Shown here piece by piece: positions 18,088-25,909 of a DNA stretch of 64,000 bases. Made by a program: the position numbers and the translations under genes. Origin of the DNA: HKCCE3408 sp038530555 (GTDB lineage: Bacteria > Pseudomonadota > Alphaproteobacteria > Rhodobacterales > Rhodobacteraceae); the NCBI GenBank assembly GCA_038530555.1, contig JBCBCN010000009.1:62001-126000 (forward strand). The letters run 5' to 3'. How positions within the stretch are numbered: the stretch's first letter is position 1; every line of letters starts with the position of its first letter. The notes beneath the pieces are model-generated. The model was given only the letters and a program-made list of their open reading frames with translations, ran no database searches and was not told where the DNA came from.

Positions 18088-18381
18088 CTAGCCGAGCAAC
18101 CCGGCCAGACGCATGGCGGCGCCCATATCGCCGTCGATCTTGAGCTGACCGGTCATGAAGGCGCCGGTCGGGTCCATCTCGCCCGCCATGATGCCCTGAA
18201 ACACCTCTGGATCGGCCGTCATGGTCACTTCGCTTTCTTCGCCTTCATCGACCGCGCGCACGCCGTCTTGATCGACCATGACTGCGCCTTCGCCGGTCAA
18301 AACGAACTTGGCGCTGCCGTCGAAACCACCGCTGATTTTCTCGTTCAAGGCGGCCACGGCGCCTTCGATCAATGCCGACAT
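18088..18381 (-). CDS. SCP2 sterol-binding domain protein, 97 aa
   Basis: A stand-alone SCP2 domain, a small lipid-binding fold. The sequence ISGGFDGSAKFVLTGEGAVM followed by a short helix and the closing FMTGQLKIDGDMGAAMRLAG is typical, with the full length equal to one domain. Bacterial members bind fatty acyl chains or other hydrophobic ligands; no sterol role is implied. It precedes the lysophospholipase-like gene by five bases in the same operon, which suits lipid handling. It is divergent from the TPR gene. Confidence 0.88.
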   Translation of the reverse strand: MSALIEGAVAALNEKISGGFDGSAKFVLTGEGAVMVDQDGVRAVDEGEESEVTMTADPEVFQGIMAGEMDPTGAFMTGQLKIDGDMGAAMRLAGLLG

Positions 18382-18473
18382 GTGTTCTGTTCCTTCTTAG
18401 CCCGGAGCGGGCGATCCGCATTTTAGAAAAGCGAAGCCTGGATTTGCTGAGGCGAGACGCTATCCTTTCAAGC

Positions 18474-19055
18474 ATGATGGAATTTTTGCGCAGAGCACTC
18501 AACCATCTCGTGGCGGCAACCGGCGCCATCTTGCTGCTCGGCAGTGTGGCTTCCGCCCAGAGCGCTGATACCGGGGAAGGCGACCGCTTAAGCGAGTTGC
18601 TCAACCGGCTTGCAGATCCGGGCACCACCAATTGGCAGCTTGTCGAACAAGAAATCGTTCAGCGTTGGTCGATCTCTGGCTCGGCCACCGCCGATCTTCT
18701 GCTAGGACGCGGGATGTCGGCCATGCGCGCGGGCAATATTGAACGCGCGATCAGTCACTTCACAGCGCTGATCGACCATGCGCCGGAATTTGCCGAGGGC
18801 TGGAATGCCCGCGCCACCGCGTATTTCCAGGCCGGACAGTACGGGCCCTCTATTGCCGATGTGCAGCAGGTCCTCGTTCTCAACCCCAACCATTTCGGCG
18901 CTTTGACGGGCCTCGGCATGATGCTCGAAGAGATGCGGGAACTTGACGATGCCCTGGTCGCCTACCGCGCCGCGCGCGCTATACATCCGCACCGCCCCGA
19001 CATAGAAGGTGCGGTAGTGCGGATCGAGCAAGCGCTGGAGGGGACCGCCCTCTAG
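18474..19055 (+). CDS. Exported TPR-repeat protein, 193 aa
   Basis: The protein has a signal peptide (a hydrophobic run near residues 11-24, then SAQSAD) and about three tetratricopeptide repeats from residue 75, for example IERAISHFTALIDHAPEFAE and QYGPSIADVQQVLVLNPNHF. TPR proteins are protein-protein adaptors; the partner is unknown. The start at 18474 (or 18477) is chosen because earlier in-frame starts extend into the promoter and the SCP2 gene and place a non-signal sequence first. The helicase gene begins 63 bases downstream. Confidence 0.8.
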   Translation: MMEFLRRALNHLVAATGAILLLGSVASAQSADTGEGDRLSELLNRLADPGTTNWQLVEQEIVQRWSISGSATADLLLGRGMSAMRAGNIERAISHFTALIDHAPEFAEGWNARATAYFQAGQYGPSIADVQQVLVLNPNHFGALTGLGMMLEEMRELDDALVAYRAARAIHPHRPDIEGAVVRIEQALEGTAL

Positions 19056-19118
19056 ACCGAGGACTCGGCGCTGCAGCGGCACCGCGCCCCAGCGGCTTGA
19101 GGATGTGGACGGGCAGGG

Positions 19119-22016
19119 ATGGTTGGTAAGGCGCGCGTCGCGGCCGTGTTGGGGCCGACGAATACCGGGAAAACCCATTACGCCATTGAACGGATGCTTT
19201 CGCACCGCACGGGTGTAATTGGCTTGCCGCTCCGTCTGCTTGCGCGGGAGGTCTATGACCGGATCGTGGCGCAGCGCGGCCCATCGGTGGTGGCGCTGGT
19301 CACGGGCGAAGAGCGGATCGTGCCGGACCGGGCCTGCTATTGGGTCTGCACGGTGGAGGCGATGCCCACCGGCATGGGGTGTGACTTTCTGGCTGTCGAT
19401 GAGATCCAACTTTGCGCCGATCCCGAGCGCGGCCATGTCTTCACCGACCGATTGCTGCATGCGCGCGGCCTGGTCGAGACGTTGTTTCTCGGGGCCGAAA
19501 CGATGCGAGGGGCCATCGCGGCCCTGGTCCCCGGCGTGGTGTTCCAGCGCCAAGAGCGGTTTTCTGAGCTCAGCTATACCGGCTCCAAAAAGCTCAGCCG
19601 GATGCCGCCGCGCTCGGCCATCGTCGGGTTTTCGGTCGAGAACGTCTATGCCATGGCCGAGCTGTTGCGCCGTCAGAAAGGTGGCGCGGCGGTGGTCATG
19701 GGCGCGTTAAGCCCGCGCACCCGCAACGCGCAGGTTGAGCTCTATCAAAACGGCGATGTCGATCACATGGTTGCCACCGACGCGATCGGTATGGGGCTAA
19801 ACCTAGACATCAAGCACGTGGCCTTTGCGGGACTGAGGAAATTCGATGGCCGTCGCATGCGGGACCTGGCGCCCAATGAGCTGGCGCAGATCGCGGGCCG
19901 GGCGGGGCGGCACACGGAAAACGGAAGCTTCGGCGTCACCGGAGAGGCCAGCCCGCTTGATGAGGGGGTGATCGAGGCCATCACCCAGCACCGCTTTGCG
20001 CCGATCCGCAAATTGATGTGGCGCAGCGCTGATCTGGATTTCGGCGCGCCCGAACGCCTGATCGCCTCGCTCGAGGCGCCGAGCTCGGATGAATGGCTGA
20101 TGCGGGCGCGCGAGGCTGATGACCTGATGGCGTTCAAAGCCATCGCGCGAGACCCTGCTTTCACGCCGCGCCTGACCGATGCGAACGGCGTGCGTCTCCT
20201 CTGGGATGTCTGTCGCGTGCCGGATTTTCGCGGCATCAGCCATGCCGAACACGCCAGCCTTCTGGGTCGGATTTTTGAGTTTCTCCAGGATCTTCAACGC
20301 GTGCCCGACGATTGGCTGGACGCGCAGGTCACGCGCCTTGACCGCCCGACGGGCGATCTCGACACGCTGTCCAAGCGGCTGGCCTATATCCGTACCTGGA
20401 CCTATGTGGCGCAGCGCAAGGGCTGGGTCGACGATGAAACCCATTGGCGTGAGGCGACGCGTGCCGTAGAAGACCGCCTGTCAGACGCGCTGCATGCCGC
20501 TCTGACCCAGAGATTTGTCGACCGGCGCACGTCAGTTTTGCTGCGCCGGTTGAAGCAGAAGGAGAGCCTGGTGGCTGAGGTGAACGACAAGGGCGAGGTA
20601 ACGGTCGAGGGCGAGTTTGTCGGCCGGCTGGAAGGCTTCCGCTTCCGCCAAGACAGCGCCGCCGAGCCCGAGCAGGGAAAGATGCTGCGCCAGGCCGCGC
20701 TCAGCGCGCTGGGCCCCGAGCTGTACCTGCGCGCCGACCGGCTTTATAACGCACCCGATCCCGAGTTCGATTTCACCGAGCAAGGCGGCCTGATGTGGGG
20801 CGAGATGGCCGTAGGCAAGCTTGTGGCGGGCGATGATCCCCTGAAGCCTGGCATCGTCGCTTACGTCGACGAAGAGGCGGGCCCCGATCTCGCTGCCAAA
20901 GTCGCCCGAAGGCTGCAACACTTCATCGAGCGCAAGATCGCCGCCCTGTATGAGCCGCTTTTCGCGCTGCAAGGCGATGAAGCCGTCACCGGGCTCGCGC
21001 GCGGGCCCGGCCACACGCTGTTTGAGGCGATGGGCGTCCTGCCCCGCGGCGAGGTCGCCGGAGAAGTGAAGGCGCTCGACCAGGATGCGCGAGGGCTTTT
21101 GCGGAAACATGGCGTGCGCTTCGGACAGTATACGATCTTCATGCCATTGCTGCTCAAGCCCGCGCCCACGCGCCTGCGTCTCGTGCTGTGGTCGCTCAAG
21201 CGCGGTCTGGCCGAGTTTCCCGAAAGCCCGCCGCCAGGCCTTGTAACGATCCCGGTCGATGCCGAGCAGCCCGAGGGTTATTACACGCAGTCGGGCTATC
21301 GCCAGGCAGGCGAGCGGGCGATCCGGATCGACATGCTGGAGCGTCTGGCCGATCTGCTGCGCGGTCAGGACAGCCGCGGGGGCTTCGAGGCGACGCCCGA
21401 TATGTTGTCGATCACGGGCATGACGTTGGAGCAATTTGCCGATTTGATGGGCGGGCTAGGCTATAAGGCTGAGAAAGGCGCGCGGGCTAAGGTTAAGGCT
21501 GAGCCTGAGGCGGCGAAGGCGACAGGTGAAGCAGAAGCGCCCGCTGAGCCAGAGGCTAACACCGCGCCGCCAGAGGCTAACACCGCGCCGCCAGAGCCTG
21601 CGCCGGAAACGCCCGCCGAACCGGTTGCGGAAGCGGCCCCAGAAACTTCCGCAGAACCTTCCCCCGAACCCATCGCGGAACCTGCCGAGACTGCAACATC
21701 AGAGGTAGTGGCCGAAGCCGCGCCGGAAGCTGAGCCGGAGCTAGAGACCTTTTTCACCTTCACCTGGGCGCCCAAGCGCCGACCCCGAGATCAGGGCAAG
21801 GGCGGCAATCGCGGCAAAGGAGGCGAGGCGGGTGCCGGTCGTGGCAAGCATGGCGGCAAGAAGGGCGGCGGCAAAAGGGGTAGCGGGCTGGGGCCGAAAA
21901 GGCCGGGCAAAGATGCCGGGCCTCGCCAATACACGGCACGGCCCGAGAAGAAGGACAAGATCGACCCGGACAATCCTTTTGCCCAGGCCCTTGCTAGCCT
22001 CAAGGATAAGTCCTGA
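19119..22016 (+). CDS. Suv3-like superfamily 2 RNA helicase with disordered C-terminal tail, 965 aa
   Basis: ATP-dependent helicase related to the mitochondrial Suv3 degradosome helicase, found across alphaproteobacteria. Walker A GPTNTGKT is at residues 12-19, the DEIQ box (VDEIQLC) near 93, motif V ATDAIGMGLNLD near 220 and motif VI QIAGRAGRH near 263. A Suv3-type middle and C-terminal region follows to about residue 785. The last 180 residues are low complexity: an Ala/Pro/Glu stretch, a short EPELETFFTFTW segment, then a Gly/Lys/Arg-rich basic tail that probably binds RNA. The S4 gene begins inside the stop codon. Partner nucleases are not encoded here. Confidence 0.9.
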   Translation: MVGKARVAAVLGPTNTGKTHYAIERMLSHRTGVIGLPLRLLAREVYDRIVAQRGPSVVALVTGEERIVPDRACYWVCTVEAMPTGMGCDFLAVDEIQLCADPERGHVFTDRLLHARGLVETLFLGAETMRGAIAALVPGVVFQRQERFSELSYTGSKKLSRMPPRSAIVGFSVENVYAMAELLRRQKGGAAVVMGALSPRTRNAQVELYQNGDVDHMVATDAIGMGLNLDIKHVAFAGLRKFDGRRMRDLAPNELAQIAGRAGRHTENGSFGVTGEASPLDEGVIEAITQHRFAPIRKLMWRSADLDFGAPERLIASLEAPSSDEWLMRAREADDLMAFKAIARDPAFTPRLTDANGVRLLWDVCRVPDFRGISHAEHASLLGRIFEFLQDLQRVPDDWLDAQVTRLDRPTGDLDTLSKRLAYIRTWTYVAQRKGWVDDETHWREATRAVEDRLSDALHAALTQRFVDRRTSVLLRRLKQKESLVAEVNDKGEVTVEGEFVGRLEGFRFRQDSAAEPEQGKMLRQAALSALGPELYLRADRLYNAPDPEFDFTEQGGLMWGEMAVGKLVAGDDPLKPGIVAYVDEEAGPDLAAKVARRLQHFIERKIAALYEPLFALQGDEAVTGLARGPGHTLFEAMGVLPRGEVAGEVKALDQDARGLLRKHGVRFGQYTIFMPLLLKPAPTRLRLVLWSLKRGLAEFPESPPPGLVTIPVDAEQPEGYYTQSGYRQAGERAIRIDMLERLADLLRGQDSRGGFEATPDMLSITGMTLEQFADLMGGLGYKAEKGARAKVKAEPEAAKATGEAEAPAEPEANTAPPEANTAPPEPAPETPAEPVAEAAPETSAEPSPEPIAEPAETATSEVVAEAAPEAEPELETFFTFTWAPKRRPRDQGKGGNRGKGGEAGAGRGKHGGKKGGGKRGSGLGPKRPGKDAGPRQYTARPEKKDKIDPDNPFAQALASLKDKS
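21552..21593 (+). repeat. 21-base perfect tandem duplication inside the helicase tail
   Basis: The unit at 21552-21572 is repeated exactly at 21573-21593 and encodes EANTAPP twice. It keeps the frame and lengthens the disordered acidic/proline linker. The exact identity points to a recent duplication. Confidence 0.9.
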
Positions 22017-22420
22017 GCGATCGCGACAGCGGGACGTCTGACAGCGCAGCGCGCCTCAGGCTCGATAAATGGCTCTGGCAGGCGCGATTTTTCAAAACGC
22101 GCTCGCTGGCCACGAAACAGGTGCAGTCGGGTCATGTCCGGGTGAACTCACAGCCGGTGGGCAAAGCATCTTTCCTTGTCTCAGCCGGAGACGTGCTTAC
22201 TTTTATGCAAGGTAGGCAGGTACGCGTTGTCCGTGTGGTCGCGATGGGCACGCGGCGCGGACCGGCGGCCGAGGCGCAGGCGCTCTATGAGGACCTGACG
22301 CCAGAGCCGGAAGCGACGAGCGCCCGGGTCGGGGCGCGTCCGACGAAACGAGACCGCCGCGTGATGGAGGCGTGGCGTTCCAGCCAGGCGCCGTCCTTGG
22401 ACGGTGACGCGCAAGACTGA
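22013..22420 (+). CDS. S4-domain RNA-binding protein (HslR-like), CTG start, 135 aa
   Basis: Small RNA-binding protein of the heat-shock 15 (HslR) group. The S4 domain reads RLRLDKWLWQARFFKTRSLA followed by VQSGHVRVNSQPVGKASFLV, then a basic tail. The domain starts well before the first in-frame ATG or GTG (GTG at 22121 would cut it in half). The only initiator-like codon between the upstream in-frame stop (22007-22009) and the domain is CTG at 22013. It overlaps the helicase stop as CTGA and has AAGGA at 22002-22006, six bases upstream. Coupled initiation at CTG is therefore inferred. Confidence 0.85.
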   Translation: MSDRDSGTSDSAARLRLDKWLWQARFFKTRSLATKQVQSGHVRVNSQPVGKASFLVSAGDVLTFMQGRQVRVVRVVAMGTRRGPAAEAQALYEDLTPEPEATSARVGARPTKRDRRVMEAWRSSQAPSLDGDAQD

Positions 22421-22469
22421 CTTGACGCCCCGAGCGGGCGATGGACTTGACGCCCCGAGCGGGCGATGG
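22420..22469 (+). repeat. 25-base perfect tandem duplication upstream of fdxA
   Basis: The 25-base unit starting ACTTGACGCCCCGAGCGGGC at 22420 is repeated exactly at 22445. Each copy carries a TTGACG hexamer. It sits just after the S4 gene stop and ends about 54 bases before the fdxA start. Confidence 0.92.
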
Positions 22470-22476
22470 CTGTGAT
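22447..22476 (+). promoter_or_regulatory. Possible sigma-70-type promoter of fdxA
   Basis: TTGACG (22447-22452) is followed after 18 bases by TGTGAT (22471-22476), matching four of six -10 positions. The -35 hexamer is duplicated upstream by the tandem repeat. The position, 48 bases before the fdxA start, suits a short leader. This is prediction by eye. Confidence 0.4.
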
Positions 22477-22523
22477 AGCGGCACTTGGACCCCAAGGCGC
22501 CCGTGACCTGGAGAGCTTAACCG

Positions 22524-22862
22524 ATGACCTATGTCGTCACCGACAATTGCATCGCTTGCAAATACACCGACTGCGTCGAGGTTTGCCCGGTGGATTGCTT
22601 CTATGAGGGCGAAAATACCCTAGTGATCCATCCTGACGAATGCATCGATTGCGGCGTATGTGAGCCGGAATGCCCGGCAGACGCGATCCGCCCGGACACC
22701 GAGCCGGATATGGAGACCTGGATCGAGTTCAACCGCAAATACGCGGAAGTTTGGCCCAACATCATCACCCAGAAGGACCCGTTGCCAGAAGCGGGGGAGC
22801 GCGACGGCGAGACGGGCAAGCTCGAAAAGTACTTCATCGAAGCTCCGGGCGAGGGTGGTTGA
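22524..22862 (+). CDS. fdxA: Seven-iron ferredoxin FdxA, 112 aa
   Basis: Small electron carrier with one [3Fe-4S] and one [4Fe-4S] cluster. The cysteines lie in CIACKYTDCVEVCPVDCFY and CIDCGVCEPECPADAI, as in the Azotobacter FdI/FdxA family. The C-terminal part with TWIEFNRKYAEVWPNI is conserved in alphaproteobacterial FdxA. It is essential in several relatives, though its partners are poorly known. The next gene, carD, follows 232 bases later; that gap contains no further gene that I can support. Confidence 0.95.
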   Translation: MTYVVTDNCIACKYTDCVEVCPVDCFYEGENTLVIHPDECIDCGVCEPECPADAIRPDTEPDMETWIEFNRKYAEVWPNIITQKDPLPEAGERDGETGKLEKYFIEAPGEGG

Positions 22863-23094
22863 ACCGCGTGAAAACGGCGATCCGTTTGTAAAACCGCTCA
22901 AATTTCGCCCGAACCTTTCCGTTTCGGCTCAGATATGCTACACATTTGCGCCGAGGTTTCGCGGATAGGCTTGCCTCGGGGGCGTGGCATCATCTGCCCC
23001 ACCATCTTGAGAACAGCGCCACCTGCGGAGAAACCCTTTTCCGGAGCGGCGCAATTCGCCTGTCACCAAAGGCGTATGAAGGAAGTCGAACTCT

Positions 23095-23607
23095 ATGGCA
23101 AAATCGCGCAAGTCGCAGGAATTCAGCCCGGACGATTATGTCGTTTATCCAGCGCATGGCGTGGGCCGAATCGTGTCCATCGAAGAACAAGAAGTCGCGG
23201 GTATTTCCCTCGAATTGTTCGTGATTCTCTTCGACAAGGACAAGATGACCCTGCGCGTGCCCACAGCCAAGGCAACCGAGGTTGGCATGCGCTCGCTGTC
23301 GAGCCCTGACGTGGTGTCTAAGGCGCTGGCGACGCTCAAGGGCAAGGCCCGGGTCAAGCGGGCGATGTGGTCGCGCCGTGCCCAAGAATATGAGCAAAAG
23401 ATCAATTCTGGCGATCTGATCTCGATCGCGGAGGTCGTACGCGACCTGCACCGCGCCGATGATCAGCGTGAGCAGAGCTATTCCGAGCGGCAGCTTTACG
23501 AGGCGGCGCTTGAGCGGCTGACCCGTGAGCTTGCGGCCGTCAACGGGATCGATGAGGACGGCGCACAGCGCCATGTCGATGAAGTGCTGACCGCCCGCGC
23601 GGCGTAA
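23095..23607 (+). CDS. carD: CarD family transcriptional regulator, 170 aa
   Basis: RNA-polymerase-binding regulator of the CarD/CdnL group, which contacts the beta subunit and stabilises open promoter complexes. The N-terminal Tudor-like domain is marked by DYVVYPAHGVGRIVSIEEQE (residues 13-32) and the C-terminal helical domain by VVSKALATLKGKARVKRAMW and SYSERQLYEAALERLTREL. Such proteins promote transcription at rRNA and other promoters lacking a good extended element in Rhodobacter. A strong terminator follows, so it is the end of its transcription unit. Confidence 0.93.
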   Translation: MAKSRKSQEFSPDDYVVYPAHGVGRIVSIEEQEVAGISLELFVILFDKDKMTLRVPTAKATEVGMRSLSSPDVVSKALATLKGKARVKRAMWSRRAQEYEQKINSGDLISIAEVVRDLHRADDQREQSYSERQLYEAALERLTRELAAVNGIDEDGAQRHVDEVLTARAA

Positions 23608-23629
23608 ACCAGGCGCGTTATGCAATAAC

Positions 23630-23664
23630 ACCGCCGTCGGTTTTCCCGGCGGCGGTTTTCTTTT
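23630..23664 (+). terminator. Rho-independent terminator after carD
   Basis: ACCGCCG (23630-23636) pairs with CGGCGGT (23650-23656), followed directly by TTTTCTTTT. It lies 22 bases after the carD stop and is the clearest intrinsic terminator in the window. Confidence 0.85.
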
Positions 23665-23785
23665 GCCGATCGGGTCGACCGGGCATAGCGGCCTTTCGCC
23701 GATCGCTTTCGAATACGAAACGGCGTGAACCCTTTCCGCTTGGGGGCGGTTATCTAAAGGTCAGCATTTCGAAAGGATAGCAGAG

Positions 23786-24058
23786 ATGACTAAAACGAAA
23801 TTGATGGGTGTCGGCGTTGCAGCGCTGCTTTTGGCCGGTTGTAACCTGACGCAGGGCCAACAGACCGGCCTTGCCGCGGCGGGTGGCGCGGCGGCAGGCT
23901 TGATCGCCGCCGATGTGCTCGATGCCAATGACAACTGGACCATCGCAGCGGGTCTTGCAGGCGCCGCCACGGGTGCAGCCATCCAGCGCAACAGCCAGAC
24001 CGGCCAATGCGCCTATCCCCAGGGCAACGGGCTTTATAGCGTCGGACCCTGTCCCTAA
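23786..24058 (+). CDS. Small glycine-zipper-like lipoprotein, 90 aa
   Basis: The signal peptide MTKTKLMGVGVAALLLAGCN ends in a lipobox LAGC, giving lipidation at Cys19. The mature part has a Gly/Ala-rich segment (GLAAAGGAAAGLIAADVL, then GLAGAATGAAIQRN) resembling the glycine-zipper family of outer-membrane lipoproteins, and a short tail with two cysteines (CAYPQGNGLYSVGPCP) that could form a disulfide. GGAT lies eight bases before ATG. Its stop overlaps the end of convergent cobS by four bases. Confidence 0.82.
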   Translation: MTKTKLMGVGVAALLLAGCNLTQGQQTGLAAAGGAAAGLIAADVLDANDNWTIAAGLAGAATGAAIQRNSQTGQCAYPQGNGLYSVGPCP

Positions 24059-24819
24059 GTCAGGATCGCCACGAACACGGCCAGCGCAGCGGTTTCACCG
24101 AGCTGCTGCGCTGCCCCTAGAATATCGCCGGTCTGCCCGCCGATTTTCGCGCGGGCGACCTGGCCCAACAGGGCCACAGCGGCGAGAGTGGCCAGTGCGG
24201 CCGGAAGCGCCGCGGTGCCGGTAAGCCAAAGCGCTAGGATCACCGCGATCCCCAAAGACATTGCCGTGTTGGCGCGCGGCGGGCGCCCGGTTTGTCGGCT
24301 GAGCCCGTCGTCGCGCGCGAAGGGCAGGGTGTGCATGAGCCCGGCCATGCCCGCCCGGCTGAGCGCAGCGGCGACGGGCAGGGCGGCCCAGACCCCGGCT
24401 GCAACCAGAGCGCTGAGCGCCGACCACCGCAGCAATCCCACCAGGATCAAAGCGACCACGCCATAGGCGCCGATCCGACTGTCGCGCATGATCTCAAGCC
24501 GTCGCTCGGGCGTGCGCCCGCCCCAGAGCCCATCGGCGGTATCGGCCAAGCCGTCCTCATGCAGCGCGCCCGTTGTAAGAGCGAACCCCGCCATGGCCAA
24601 AGCTGCGGCAAAGCCAGGACTGAGACCCGCGGCCATAGCCAATGCGGCAAGGCCCATGGTCGCCGCGCCGAGGGCTGCCCCGATCAACGGCCAAGCCCAA
24701 CAGCTCGCAGCGCTGCGGCCCGGATCGCTGACATTGATCGGAACGGGCAGACGCGTGAGCAGCATCGCGGCCAGCGCGAGGTCATCGCGCCATGCGGTGA
24801 TGCGGTCGTTTGTCGCCAT
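24055..24819 (-). CDS. cobS: Adenosylcobinamide-GDP ribazoletransferase (cobalamin synthase), 254 aa
   Basis: Inner-membrane enzyme joining adenosylcobinamide-GDP and alpha-ribazole (phosphate) to make cobalamin. The diagnostic acidic motif GALHEDGLADTADGLWGG near residue 60 binds the divalent metal. The rest is polytopic (LLTRLPVP at the N-terminus, then about six helices). The start at 24819 (MATNDRITAWRDDL) is chosen; a longer upstream frame runs across the divergent cobT start and has no family similarity. The cobT gene is divergent, 76 bases away; this gap is too short for a cobalamin riboswitch and none was seen. Confidence 0.94.
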   Translation of the reverse strand: MATNDRITAWRDDLALAAMLLTRLPVPINVSDPGRSAASCWAWPLIGAALGAATMGLAALAMAAGLSPGFAAALAMAGFALTTGALHEDGLADTADGLWGGRTPERRLEIMRDSRIGAYGVVALILVGLLRWSALSALVAAGVWAALPVAAALSRAGMAGLMHTLPFARDDGLSRQTGRPPRANTAMSLGIAVILALWLTGTAALPAALATLAAVALLGQVARAKIGGQTGDILGAAQQLGETAALAVFVAILT

Positions 24820-24895
24820 CCAAATGCCCTTTCTTCGCTGCCCTGGGTCTGCGCGCCTTGCTAGAGGGAGCAGGACCCTACCGCTATAGCTCAGG

Positions 24896-25909
24896 ATGAG
24901 ACCGGTGCAATCGATCCAAGACTTTACCCAGGCCCTGGCGGCTGCCCCCGGCCCCGATGAAGCCGCGCGGGCGGCGGCCGCAGACCGCAATGCGCAACTG
25001 ACGAAACCGCCTGGTGCTCTGGGCCGGTTGGAGGACCTCGCGCTTTGGTATGCCGCCTGGCGTGGTGATGCGCGGCCGCGCATCGCTCGGCCTCAGGCCC
25101 TGATCTTTGCGGGCAATCACGGTGTCGCAGTGCAGGCCGTCAGCGCCTTTCCAGCCGAAGTCACCGTGCAGATGGTCGCCAATTTTGAGGCCGGTGGCGC
25201 GGCGATTAATCAGCTCTGCAAGGAAGCCGGGGCCGCGCTGAGTGTGCACCCGCTCGATCTCGAGACGCCCACGGGCGATTTCACCCATGGCCCGGCCATG
25301 AGCGAGGCGGAGTTCTTGGCGGCTTTGCGCGCGGGCTGGGACGTTGTAGATGACGGCGCGGACCTGTTGGTCGTGGGCGAAATGGGGATCGCCAACACGA
25401 CCTCCGCCGCCGCGCTTGGCCTGGCGCTTTACGGTGGCGCGGCGCGCGATTGGGTCGGCCCCGGAACCGGCATCGACGCGGAAGGCCTCAAGCGCAAAAC
25501 AGCCGTGATCGAGGCGGGCCTTGCTGCAAATCCAAACGCCAAAATCGGCGGGCTGGCCGCTTTGCGCTGTCTGGGCGGGCGTGAAATTGCGGCGATGGCG
25601 GGCGCGATGGCGCGGGCGCGCGTGCTGCGGATCCCGCTTATTCTGGATGGCTTTATCGCCACCTCGGCGGCGGCCTGCCTGGCCCGTGAGGTGCCTGGTG
25701 CGTTGGATCATGCGGTCGCGGGTCATTTGTCAGCAGAAGGCGGGCACGCGCTGTTTCTGCGGGAACTGGGCCTTGAGCCGATCCTGTCGCTGGGCCTGCG
25801 CCTGGGCGAGGGGACGGGGGGTGTTCTCGCGATCCAGATCCTGAAAGCGGCGCTCGCCTGTCATTCCGGCATGGCGACCTTCGCGGAAGCGGGCGTCTCA
25901 GACGGCTGA
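24896..25909 (+). CDS. cobT: Nicotinate-nucleotide-dimethylbenzimidazole phosphoribosyltransferase, 337 aa
   Basis: Makes alpha-ribazole phosphate, the lower ligand of B12. Visible family motifs are IFAGNHGVAVQAVSAFP near residue 70, GEMGIANTTSAAAL near 160, GPGTGID near 190 and the active-site glutamate in LGLRLGEGTGG near 310. Length is normal (about 340-350). It is divergent from cobS, so both late steps of B12 assembly are encoded together. Its 3' end overlaps the convergent KefC-type gene by 12 bases. Confidence 0.95.
   Translation: MRPVQSIQDFTQALAAAPGPDEAARAAAADRNAQLTKPPGALGRLEDLALWYAAWRGDARPRIARPQALIFAGNHGVAVQAVSAFPAEVTVQMVANFEAGGAAINQLCKEAGAALSVHPLDLETPTGDFTHGPAMSEAEFLAALRAGWDVVDDGADLLVVGEMGIANTTSAAALGLALYGGAARDWVGPGTGIDAEGLKRKTAVIEAGLAANPNAKIGGLAALRCLGGREIAAMAGAMARARVLRIPLILDGFIATSAAACLAREVPGALDHAVAGHLSAEGGHALFLRELGLEPILSLGLRLGEGTGGVLAIQILKAALACHSGMATFAEAGVSDG

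Noticed and set aside
21526..21708. Small plus-strand frame rich in Arg/Gln/Pro inside the helicase tail
   Set aside because: It is an out-of-frame reading of the repetitive tail.
24820..24895. Cobalamin riboswitch between cobS and cobT
   Set aside because: Only 76 bases are available and no B12-box-like sequence is seen.
24820..25083. Upstream extension of cobS by 88 codons
   Set aside because: It overlaps the start of cobT and lacks similarity to CobS, which begins at 24819.
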